From the NCBI GenBank assembly GCA_905233805.1, contig CAJOER010000082.1, forward strand, positions 1-7,760: a stretch of DNA of 7,760 nucleotides, in the 5' to 3' direction. The position numbers and the translations under genes were made by a program. This document shows positions 1 to 5,956 of the stretch, in pieces (position 1 is the first letter of the stretch; every line of letters starts with the position of its first letter). The notes beneath the pieces were generated by a model that was not told the DNA's origin, did not search any database, and worked only from the letters and a program-made list of their open reading frames with translations. The stretch comes from an uncultured Eubacterium sp. Lineage in GTDB: Bacteria > Bacillota > Clostridia > Oscillospirales > Acutalibacteraceae.

Positions 1-85
1 TCAAGCTCCCTTCATCTGCCGCCGGCAGCGGTCGCTTTCGTCACCCAAAGCAAGCACTCTAGCCAAACTGAGTTACATCTCGGTA
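1..85. repeat. 85-bp direct repeat, copy 1
   Basis: This block is identical, base for base, to 180-264, giving a period of 179 bp. By my count 47 of its 85 bases are G or C, clearly richer than the AT-rich promoter sequence beyond 265. It contains two inverted repeats: CTGCCG/CGGCAG around one base at 16-28, and GCTTT/AAAGC with an 8-nt loop at 34-51. The inner end (44-82, read on the minus strand) resembles the 5' half of a proline tRNA. The copy starts at the window edge, so its true left end is unknown and more copies may lie outside. No transposase or terminal inverted repeat is visible. Confidence 0.95.
43..82 (-). other. tRNA-Pro(UGG)-like 5' half, copy 1
   Basis: On the minus strand the sequence follows a tRNA from its first base: an acceptor-like CGAGATG (82-76), the TA linker, a D stem ACTC/GAGT (73-70 with 59-56) closing a 10-nt loop AGTTTGGCTA, then an anticodon 5' stem CTTGC (54-50) and loop TTTGGGT (49-43), which puts TGG at 47-45 in the anticodon position. 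The expected 3' anticodon stem GCAAG is absent (GACGA follows), and no T arm or acceptor 3' strand is found. It therefore cannot be a functional tRNA. The match to a bacterial tRNA-Pro is from my knowledge of the family, not from a search. Confidence 0.7.
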
Positions 86-179
86 ATTGAATTGTTCTTA
101 TTTTTTGCTTTGCTCGCCCTCTTGCAAAATTGTCGCACTGCTCGCTCCCGCTTACATTGCTCTGTTTTGCTGCGCTTCC
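86..179. other. 94-bp segment between the two repeats
   Basis: This segment occurs once in the window. Its minus strand is purine-rich, with recurring GAGCGAGCA and GCGAGCAAAGC words and a weak TTTGC/GCAAA hairpin near 108-126. If the unit is a 179-bp tandem repeat it should recur left of position 1, which cannot be seen. No convincing coding signal is present: short open frames here have no ribosome binding site and cross the repeat boundaries. Confidence 0.5.
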
Positions 180-264
180 TCAAGCTCCCTTCATCTGCCG
201 CCGGCAGCGGTCGCTTTCGTCACCCAAAGCAAGCACTCTAGCCAAACTGAGTTACATCTCGGTA
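180..264. repeat. 85-bp direct repeat, copy 2
   Basis: This is the exact second copy of 1-85. Identity stops at 264: the next base is T here and A after copy 1. The complete lack of differences implies either recent duplication or ongoing homogenisation. The right end abuts the AT-rich promoter region of the alpha-glucosidase gene, about 64 bp before its -35 box. Confidence 0.95.
222..261 (-). other. tRNA-Pro(UGG)-like 5' half, copy 2
   Basis: This has the same tRNA-like segment as copy 1, shifted by 179 bp: acceptor-like strand 261-255, D stem 252-249 with 238-235, anticodon-position TGG at 226-224. It breaks at the same point in the anticodon loop, so the truncation belongs to the repeat unit itself rather than to one decayed copy. 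Confidence 0.7.
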
Positions 265-327
265 TATACTGCTTTTGTGCTTAATAATTTTATAATAATA
301 TGGCTTTTTTGTCAAGTTAAAATGAGA

Positions 328-356
328 TTTACAATCAATTGGATATATGATATACT
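328..356 (+). promoter_or_regulatory. sigma-A-type promoter for the alpha-glucosidase operon
   Basis: TTTACA at 328-333 (5 of 6 to consensus) is followed by a 17-nt spacer and TATACT at 351-356 (5 of 6), with TGA directly before it as an extended -10. Predicted transcription starts near 363, giving a leader of about 20 nt that leads straight to the ribosome binding site AAGGGGG at 369-375, 7 nt before the ATG. I saw no obvious cre site or regulator operator. Confidence 0.7.
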
Positions 357-382
357 TAATATATCTTTAAGGGGGTAAAATT

Positions 383-2053
383 ATGGCTAAGTATAATAAC
401 GAATGGTACAAAACGCTTGTAGTATATCAGATATGGCCGCGCTCGTTCTGCGACGGAAACGGCGACGGAATTGGCGACCTTGAAGGCGTACTTTCAAAGC
501 TTGATTATCTTGAAGATTTGGGAATTAACTGTATCTGGTTTTCTCCGCTCTATCCTTCGCCTAACGCAGATTTCGGCTACGATATAGCCGATTACCGTAA
601 TATTCACCCCGAATACGGCGACCTTGACTTATTTAAAAAAGTTCTCGACGAGGCGCACAAAAGAGGCATTAAGGTAATAATGGACCTCGTTGTAAATCAC
701 ACCTCGGACGAACACGACTGGTTTATCAAGTCACACGACAAGGCTTCGCCTTACCACGACTATTATTTCTGGCGCAAGGGTAAAAATGCCAAGAAACCGC
801 CGAACAACTGGCTTTCATGCTTTGAGGGCAAGGCATGGGAATACGACAAAGCCCTCGACGAGTGGTATATGCACGTGTTTGCGGCAAAACAGCCCGACCT
901 TAACCACGATAACCCGAAAGTCCGCGAAGAAGTTAAGGACATTATGCGCTTCTGGCTCGATATGGGCGTTGACGGCTTCCGCGAGGACGTAATTACCTTC
1001 ATTTCAAAAAAGGAGGGACTTCCCAACGGCTTCCCGCTCCCGACTATGACGGGACTTGAGCACTATATGGACGGCCCGCATATTCACGAATACCTCAGAG
1101 AATATAGGGAAGTAACCGATAATTACAACTGTTTCACCGTCGGCGAGGCACCGATGATGACGCCGAAAAAAGCACTCAAATACATAGACGAAAACAACAA
1201 AGAACTTGACCTTATGTTCCATTTTCAGCATATCGACGCCGACGCATTTCTTATCGACTTTATCCAGCGTCCGTTTAACCTGAAAAGAATGAAGGGCGCA
1301 TTTTCGCGCTGGCAGGAAGAGCTTGAAGGCAAGGCATGGAACACGCTTTATATTGAAAACCACGACCATCCGAGAATTATATCCCGCTACGGAAGCGAAA
1401 AATACAGAACCGAGTCGGGTAAAATGCTCGCTAATATGTATATGCTCCAGAAAGGCACCGTTTTTGTATATCAGGGACAGGAAATCGGTATGCTCAACAC
1501 CCGTCTTGATTCAATCGATGAATACGCCGACGTTTTTGTTAAGAACAACTACAAAGTATTCACCGAAAAGGTACATATGAAGAAAGATAAGGCGTGGGAG
1601 TGGGCAGTTAAGTCAACGCGCGACAATTCGAGAACTCCCGTTCAGTGGGACGGCAGCGAAAACGCAGGATTTACAACGGGTACGCCGTGGTTCCCCGTAA
1701 ACAAAAACTACCCCGAAATCAACGCTGAAAAAGAAATGAACGACCCCGATTCAATTCTCAATCACTACAAGGCGCTGATTAAGTTCAAGAAAGAAAACGA
1801 GGTAGCGCTCTGGGGCGACTATAAAGAACATTATAAAAACAGCGACAAGCTCTACGTTTACGAAAGAAACTACGAGGGCAAGCGCCTGCTTGTAATCAAC
1901 TCTTTCACCGAAGAGAACGTCGTATTTGAAGCACCCAAGGGCTTTGACCTCGAAAAGGGCAAGCCTATCCTTTGCAACTACAAAAACTTAACCGTTCAGA
2001 ATAACGGATTTAAAATGAGACCTTACGAAACGAGAGTATATTATTTTGAGTAA
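383..2053 (+). CDS. GH13 alpha-glucosidase (oligo-1,6-glucosidase type)
   Basis: This cytoplasmic glycoside hydrolase of 556 residues, the usual length for the family, is expected to release glucose from the non-reducing end of short alpha-glucosides such as isomaltose. No signal peptide is seen. The (beta/alpha)8 barrel starts with VYQIWPRSF, and an insert DGNGDGIGD (24-32) matches the calcium loop of oligo-1,6-glucosidases. The conserved GH13 regions are DLVVNH (101-106), GFREDV with the nucleophile D202, VGEA with the acid/base E255, and ENHD with D328. The last 75 or so residues form the C-terminal beta domain. Val203 after the nucleophile is the residue known to favour alpha-1,6 over maltase activity, where Thr is usual. 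Trehalose-6-phosphate hydrolase and dextran glucosidase also carry Val, so the exact substrate is open. It is first in the operon, with AAGGGGG 7 nt before the ATG. Family is certain; substrate is inferred. Confidence 0.95.
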   Translation: MAKYNNEWYKTLVVYQIWPRSFCDGNGDGIGDLEGVLSKLDYLEDLGINCIWFSPLYPSPNADFGYDIADYRNIHPEYGDLDLFKKVLDEAHKRGIKVIMDLVVNHTSDEHDWFIKSHDKASPYHDYYFWRKGKNAKKPPNNWLSCFEGKAWEYDKALDEWYMHVFAAKQPDLNHDNPKVREEVKDIMRFWLDMGVDGFREDVITFISKKEGLPNGFPLPTMTGLEHYMDGPHIHEYLREYREVTDNYNCFTVGEAPMMTPKKALKYIDENNKELDLMFHFQHIDADAFLIDFIQRPFNLKRMKGAFSRWQEELEGKAWNTLYIENHDHPRIISRYGSEKYRTESGKMLANMYMLQKGTVFVYQGQEIGMLNTRLDSIDEYADVFVKNNYKVFTEKVHMKKDKAWEWAVKSTRDNSRTPVQWDGSENAGFTTGTPWFPVNKNYPEINAEKEMNDPDSILNHYKALIKFKKENEVALWGDYKEHYKNSDKLYVYERNYEGKRLLVINSFTEENVVFEAPKGFDLEKGKPILCNYKNLTVQNNGFKMRPYETRVYYFE

Positions 2054-2870
2054 TTCAGGAAAGCTTTATATAGTAGGAACGCCTATCGGCAACCTCGGCG
2101 ATTTTTCGCCGAGAGCCGTTGAAACCCTCTCTTCGGTTGACTTTATTGCAGCCGAGGATACAAGGGTTACGCTTAAACTGCTCAACCATTTTGACATAAA
2201 AAAAGAGATGGTCAGTTACTTTGAGCATAACAAGCGCGAGAGAGGCGAAATAATAACCGACAGAATACTTTCAGGGGAAACCTGCGCCATAGTTACGGAC
2301 GCGGGTATGCCCGCAATTTCCGACCCCGGGGAGGATTTGGTGCGCCTGTGCCACGAAAGAGGAATAAAGGTTGAATCCGTCCCCTCGGCGACCGCGCTCA
2401 CTACGGCGCTTGCGCTTTCGGGTATGGATACGGGGCGCTTTACCTTCGAGGGCTTTTTATCCGTCGCGAAAAAATCGCGCTATGAGCACCTTGAAGAACT
2501 TAAAGACGAAAAGCGCACTATGGTATTCTATGAGGCGCCGCATAAACTTCTCAACACCTTAAAGGATTTTTCAAAGTATTTCGGCAACAGGAATATCGCC
2601 CTCGTGCGTGAAATCACGAAAATCCACGAGGAGGTTATCCGCACTACGGTTGACGACGCCGTAAAGAAGTACGAAGAAACTCCGCCAAAGGGCGAATTCG
2701 TTCTGATTCTTGAAGGAAAGAAGGAAGAGGCGCAGAGCATGACGCTTGAAGAAGCGGTAAATACGGCGAAAAAACTTGTTAAAAACGGAATGAGCATAAA
2801 CGCCGCCGCAAAGGAAATCGCCTCCTCAACGCCGTTCAAGAAAAACGAGATTTATAAAGAATTACTATGA
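2046..2870 (+). CDS. rsmI: 16S rRNA (cytidine-1402-2'-O)-methyltransferase
   Basis: RsmI uses S-adenosylmethionine to methylate the ribose of C1402 in the decoding centre of 16S rRNA. The 274 residues are close to the E. coli length (286). The tetrapyrrole-methylase fold is shown by VGTPIGNLGD (10-19), AAEDTR (35-40), TDAGMPAISDPG (84-95, with Met where Thr is common), PSATA (113-117), FEGF (134-137), EAPH (163-166), the KIHEE segment near 192-196 and KGEFVLILEG (215-224). The start is TTG, chosen because it places GKLYIVGTP at the normal distance from the N-terminus and no ATG or GTG is available nearby. A weak GAGAG lies 9 nt upstream inside the preceding gene, which it overlaps by 8 nt, so translational coupling is likely. 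The association with a sugar hydrolase is unusual for this housekeeping gene. Confidence 0.96.
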   Translation: MSNSGKLYIVGTPIGNLGDFSPRAVETLSSVDFIAAEDTRVTLKLLNHFDIKKEMVSYFEHNKRERGEIITDRILSGETCAIVTDAGMPAISDPGEDLVRLCHERGIKVESVPSATALTTALALSGMDTGRFTFEGFLSVAKKSRYEHLEELKDEKRTMVFYEAPHKLLNTLKDFSKYFGNRNIALVREITKIHEEVIRTTVDDAVKKYEETPPKGEFVLILEGKKEEAQSMTLEEAVNTAKKLVKNGMSINAAAKEIASSTPFKKNEIYKELL

Positions 2871-3742
2871 TTTGCAATCAATGTCCGCGAAAATGCAATA
2901 TTGACAGAGAAAACGCGCTCGGCTACTGTAAAAGTCCGGGTGCTTTTCGCGTTGCAAGGGCAGCTCTTCACTTTTGGGAGGAGCCCTGCATAAGCGGTAA
3001 AAACGGGAGCGGAACCGTGTTTTTCAGCGGGTGTAACCTCGGCTGTGTTTACTGCCAGAATTACGAAATCACAAAGGAAAACAAGGGCGTTGAAATAAGC
3101 GGTGAACAGCTTATACGCATATTTGAAAATCTTATTTCGCAGGACGCAGAAAACATAAATCTTGTAACGCCGACTCACTATGCAGTTCAGCTCGCGGAGG
3201 TTTTGAAAAAATGGTGCTCCCCCGTTCCGATTGTTTATAATTCGTCGGGATATGAAAGCGTTGAAACGCTGAAGCTGCTTGAAGGACTTGTCGATATTTA
3301 TCTCGTTGATTTTAAATACATCAGCCCCGAAAGAGCAAAGCGTTACAGCAGCGCCGAAGATTATCCCGAAATTGCAAAAGCGGCAATAAAAGAAATGTGC
3401 CGTCAGCAGAGCGAAGACGTTTTCGGCGAAAACGGGATGATGAAAAAGGGCGTAATCATCCGCCATTTAGTCCTCCCGTCAAACACTAACCAAAGTATAA
3501 AAATCCTCGGTTACCTTTCGGAGAATTATAAAAACAGACACCTTTCCCTTATGGCGCAGTACCTCCCCTGCGGAGAGCTTTCCAAGTATGCTGAAATAAA
3601 CAGAAAAATCACGCAGAGAGAGTATGACAAAGTAGTAAACTACGCAGTTAACGAAGATTTTGAGAAAGTTTTTACGCAAAAACTTTCGTCTGACGAAAAA
3701 AAGTTTATTCCTGCATTTGATTTTAGCGGAATAATGTGTTAA
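2867..3742 (+). CDS. radical SAM protein, PflX-like (COG1313)
   Basis: This 291-residue iron-sulfur protein resembles activating enzymes of pyruvate formate-lyase. GCNLGCVYCQNYE carries the radical SAM CxxxCxxC cluster (C56, C60, C63) that binds a [4Fe-4S] and S-adenosylmethionine. Ahead of it lies a second cysteine set CNQCPRKC plus C21 (C3, C6, C10, C21), then HFWEEPCISG and GSGTVFFSG. NSSGYE, DIYLVDFKY and IIRHLVLP follow, all typical of the PflX group. The group's substrate is unknown to me, and no glycyl-radical enzyme is in the window, so pyruvate formate-lyase activation should not be assumed. The ATG overlaps the rsmI stop as ATGA, indicating coupled translation. The protein ends in Cys291. 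Confidence 0.92.
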   Translation: MICNQCPRKCNIDRENALGYCKSPGAFRVARAALHFWEEPCISGKNGSGTVFFSGCNLGCVYCQNYEITKENKGVEISGEQLIRIFENLISQDAENINLVTPTHYAVQLAEVLKKWCSPVPIVYNSSGYESVETLKLLEGLVDIYLVDFKYISPERAKRYSSAEDYPEIAKAAIKEMCRQQSEDVFGENGMMKKGVIIRHLVLPSNTNQSIKILGYLSENYKNRHLSLMAQYLPCGELSKYAEINRKITQREYDKVVNYAVNEDFEKVFTQKLSSDEKKFIPAFDFSGIMC

Positions 3743-3745
3743 AAT
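3717..3745 (+). promoter_or_regulatory. candidate promoter for mscL
   Basis: TTGATT at 3717-3722 (4 of 6) stands 17 nt before TAAAAT at 3740-3745 (5 of 6), which has TGT directly in front as an extended -10. It lies across the stop codon of the radical SAM gene and would start transcription near 3752. No terminator precedes it, so read-through from the upstream operon is also likely. Confidence 0.45.
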
Positions 3746-3786
3746 GTAGTAGTTAAAAATTATTCAAAATAAAAGGAGAAGAAAAA

Positions 3787-4212
3787 ATGAAAAAGTTTTT
3801 TACCGAATTCAAGGAATTTATTGCACAGGGCAACGCGCTTGACCTTGCAGTAGGCGTTATCATCGGCGGTGCTTTCGGCGCTATCGTTAATGCTCTCATT
3901 GAGAACATCATTAACCCGCTTATCGCCTGCATCGGCGGAACCGACGTCGGTTTTGTAATCCCGCTTATCAACGGCCAGGCTATGGACATCGGCTCATTCA
4001 TTTCTGCAATCCTTAACTTCATTATTATTGCTTTCATCGTTTTCTGCATCATCAAGGCAGCAAACAAGGCAAAAGAGAAGGCGGCCAAGAAGGCAGAGGA
4101 AGAAGAGGAAGCTACTACTAAGACCTGCCCCTTCTGTAAGAGCGAAATTGATATTGAAGCTACAAAGTGCCCGCACTGTACGGCTGACCAGCCCGAGGAA
4201 GAGGCTGAATAA
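3787..4212 (+). CDS. mscL: large-conductance mechanosensitive channel with zinc ribbon
   Basis: MscL is a homopentameric membrane channel that opens under high tension and protects against hypo-osmotic lysis. The 141 residues show the N-terminal amphipathic helix (MKKFFTEFKEFIAQGN), TM1 with DLAVGVIIGGAFG (about 17-46), a short external loop with INGQAMDIGSF, TM2 (about 69-92) and a charged cytoplasmic helix (93-109). After this, CPFC (114-117) and CPHC (128-131) form a four-cysteine zinc-ribbon-like tail that the E. coli protein lacks. AAGGAG at 3773-3778 lies 8 nt before the ATG. A hairpin terminator follows the stop. The channel identity is firm; metal binding by the tail is inferred from the cysteine spacing. 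Confidence 0.95.
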   Translation: MKKFFTEFKEFIAQGNALDLAVGVIIGGAFGAIVNALIENIINPLIACIGGTDVGFVIPLINGQAMDIGSFISAILNFIIIAFIVFCIIKAANKAKEKAAKKAEEEEEATTKTCPFCKSEIDIEATKCPHCTADQPEEEAE

Positions 4213-4224
4213 TCAAAACAAAAC

Positions 4225-4256
4225 GGGCGGAGAATATCCGCCCATAAGTTTATTTT
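4225..4256 (+). terminator. Rho-independent terminator or attenuator after mscL
   Basis: GGGCGGA (4225-4231) pairs perfectly with TCCGCCC (4237-4243) around a 5-nt loop. A T-rich but interrupted stretch (4244-4256) follows. The ribosome binding site of the next gene begins three bases later, so termination may be partial and the hairpin may set the level of read-through. Confidence 0.65.
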
Positions 4257-4269
4257 ACGGAGTGATTTT

Positions 4270-5131
4270 ATGAAAAAAGAATACACTTTCCCATCAAATA
4301 CGGGCGTATGCGAAATCTACGCCTGCGCATATCTTCCGGAAAGCTATGATACCGTGCTCGTAATCCATCACGGCATGGCTGAGCATCAGGAAAGATACCT
4401 CGGCTTTATTGAATATCTTAACGAAAACGGCATCGCGGTTTATATGCACGATATGGCGAACCACGGCAAGTCAAACGCTGATTTTAACGACAGCGGCTGG
4501 TTCGGCGACAAGGACGGCTACAAGGGTTTAATCCTTGATTTAAAGCAGAATTTTGATATTGCAAAAGAGGAAAATCCCGATAAAAAGCTCGTAGTTATGG
4601 GTCACTCGATGGGCTCTTTCATCTGCCGCTGCTTTACGGCTGAATACCCCGACGAGGGCTTTGAGGGCGCAATCTATATGGGCACCGGCGACGCTAACCC
4701 GATAGCGGGAATAGGCAAGAACCTTGCCGGCATAGTTGCGAAAATCAAAGGCACCAAGCATAAGAGCAAGCTCCTTGACAAGACCGCCTTCAGCGCATAC
4801 GGAAAGGGCTTCGAGGGAAGAACGCCGTTTGACTGGCTCACAAGAGACGCCGCTATTGTTGACAAGTATATTGACGATAAATCAAAACTGTAACACCCCC
4901 GAGTGGTACGCAAAAATCCCGAAGGAGGCAAAAATTCTTCTTACCTCCGGCGAAAAGGACCCCGTAGGTCCTCAGGCACAGGGCATCAATAATATTGCTC
5001 AGAAACTTGCGGATACGGGCCACACGAACGTTACGGTAAAACTTTATCCCGACTGCCGCCACGAAATCCTTAACGAACTCAACAAGGACGAGGTTATGGC
5101 GGATATCGTAAGCTGGATTAAAGAATTATAA
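4270..5131 (+). pseudogene. alpha/beta hydrolase (serine aminopeptidase S33-like), frameshifted
   Basis: The intact gene would encode a cytoplasmic lipase/esterase-like hydrolase of the monoacylglycerol-lipase group. Frame 1 (4270-4893) gives 207 residues with the oxyanion element HHGMAEH (33-39) and the nucleophile elbow GHSMGS (Ser113). It stops at TAA 4891-4893, just after DKYIDD. The rest continues in the next frame from about 4882 to the stop at 5129-5131, with CNTPEWYAKIP, SGEKDPVG (catalytic Asp codon 4958-4960) and CRHEILNE (catalytic His codon 5060-5062). All three triad residues therefore survive but in two frames. Family members, as I recall them, have some 20-25 residues (a DPLCGFTFT-like segment) between these halves, so an internal deletion near 4876-4882 fits best. 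GGAG at 4259-4262 serves the ATG. The downstream frame has no other lesion, so the damage is recent or a sequence error. Confidence 0.82.
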
Positions 5132-5136
5132 TAATT

Positions 5137-5161
5137 AAAGGAGTAGCGGTGCTACTCCTTT
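5137..5161. terminator. bidirectional terminator between convergent genes
   Basis: AAAGGAGTAGC (5137-5147) pairs perfectly with GCTACTCCTTT (5151-5161) around the loop GGT, an 11-bp stem. It is flanked by A/T-rich sequence on both sides (AATAATT before, ATTATT after), so it can act in either direction. It separates the broken hydrolase from the minus-strand HAD gene, whose TAG stop (5154-5152) lies inside the stem. Confidence 0.88.
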
Positions 5162-5841
5162 ATTATTTCCATTACATCGCCGAGCGATTTTATCTCGTAA
5201 TCAATTATTAAATCAGTATCGTTACTGCTGCCGTTTGGATTATACCGGCAGCATTTTATTTTTGCGTTATTGCCGCCTTTCATATCGCTTGTAAGCGAGT
5301 CGCCGACTATGAGTATCTCATCCCTTTCGCAGGGGAAAATATGTTCAAGAACGTAGTTAAAGAATTCAGCCGAGGGCTTTTCGTACCCTATCTCGTCAGA
5401 GATAAATACGCCGTCAAAAATATCCTTTATGCCCGATTTTTCAAGCTTTACGCTCTGAACCGAATAAGCGCCGTTAGTAACCGCATACTGCTTTATTCTG
5501 CCTTTAAGCGCCTTTATTATCTCCTCGCCGTTTTCAAGAAATACGACAGTATCGGTCAGTCCTTTTTCATAATAATCGCTGAACTGCGACGGGTCAATTC
5601 CTTTAACTGAAAGCAATTCAAAAAGCTCCCTGAATCTGCCCGAAAGGGTTTCCTCCTTGGTAATCTCGCCTCTTTCAAGCATTTCCCAGTATTTGTTATT
5701 TATTTCGGAATAGAGCCTTACTGTTTCGTCCGGGCACTCCCCGAGTCCGAAATCCCCGAAGGCTTTTTTCAGCGAATTACTCTCGGAAAGGCGAAAGTCA
5801 AGCAGGGTGTTATCAACATCCCACAGTATAACCTTAAACAT
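5152..5841 (-). CDS. HAD-superfamily hydrolase, YjjG-type nucleotidase
   Basis: This soluble 229-residue phosphatase has the HAD subfamily IA layout: motif I WDVDNTLLD with nucleophile D8 and acid/base D10, a helical cap (about 15-95) with YWEMLERGEITKEE (51-64), motif II AVTNG (T122), motif III K155 in YEKP, and motif IV GDSLTSDMKGG (D181, D186). The N-terminus and cap match the YjjG family, which dephosphorylates nucleoside monophosphates and is thought to clear non-canonical pyrimidine nucleotides. That specific role is inferred. GAGGT (5849-5853 on the minus strand) lies 7 nt before the ATG, directly behind a strong promoter. The gene is monocistronic and converges with the broken hydrolase. 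Confidence 0.93.
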   Translation of the reverse strand: MFKVILWDVDNTLLDFRLSESNSLKKAFGDFGLGECPDETVRLYSEINNKYWEMLERGEITKEETLSGRFRELFELLSVKGIDPSQFSDYYEKGLTDTVVFLENGEEIIKALKGRIKQYAVTNGAYSVQSVKLEKSGIKDIFDGVFISDEIGYEKPSAEFFNYVLEHIFPCERDEILIVGDSLTSDMKGGNNAKIKCCRYNPNGSSNDTDLIIDYEIKSLGDVMEIIKE

Positions 5842-5861
5842 AATTGTTACCTCGTAAAACC

Positions 5862-5890
5862 ATTATATATTATTGCTTGACTTTTGACAA
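5862..5890 (-). promoter_or_regulatory. promoter of the HAD hydrolase gene
   Basis: On the minus strand TTGTCA (5890-5885) is followed by exactly 17 nt and a perfect TATAAT (5867-5862). Transcription should start near 5855, leaving a leader of about 14 nt that consists of little more than the ribosome binding site. Confidence 0.75.
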
Positions 5891-5905
5891 TATGTAAACT
5901 ATATT
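5877..5905 (+). promoter_or_regulatory. promoter of the Na/Pi cotransporter gene
   Basis: TTGACT at 5877-5882 is 17 nt before TATATT at 5900-5905. A second -35-like TTGACA at 5884-5889 begins seven bases after the first and could pair with TATATT at 5905-5910, but only with a short 15-nt spacer. Both -35 candidates sit on or next to the -35 box of the opposing promoter. I saw no clear Pho-box repeats. Confidence 0.6.
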
Positions 5906-5956
5906 ATATTTGTGGGAAATTAAGTTTTATATTATAAATCAATTACGGAGAACTTT

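Noticed and set aside
43..82. A complete, functional tRNA-Pro gene
   Set aside because: The 3' anticodon stem, variable loop, T arm and acceptor 3' strand are all missing in both copies.
1..264. CRISPR array
   Set aside because: There are only two units, they are 85 bp long with a 94-bp gap, and no cas gene is nearby.
309..337. TTGTCA at 309-314 as the alpha-glucosidase -35 box
   Set aside because: The matching -10 position reads CAATCA; the TTTACA/TATACT pair downstream is much better.
87..378. Two short plus-strand open frames of 65 and 82 codons
   Set aside because: They cross the boundaries of the direct repeat, lack ribosome binding sites, run antisense to the tRNA-like segment and overlap the promoter of the next gene.
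2852..3466. 204-codon minus-strand open frame
   Set aside because: It is antisense to the radical SAM gene, whose motifs are unmistakable, and has no recognisable domain of its own.
3721..3786. Terminator between the radical SAM gene and mscL
   Set aside because: The gap is AT-rich but I found no GC-containing hairpin in it.
3753..4286. 177-codon minus-strand open frame with hydrophobic stretches
   Set aside because: It mirrors mscL; its hydrophobicity arises from the complementary strand, and it runs across the mscL terminator.
4870..4893. Programmed ribosomal frameshift in the hydrolase
   Set aside because: No slippery heptamer or downstream pseudoknot is evident, and conserved residues seem to be missing at the junction, which recoding would not restore.
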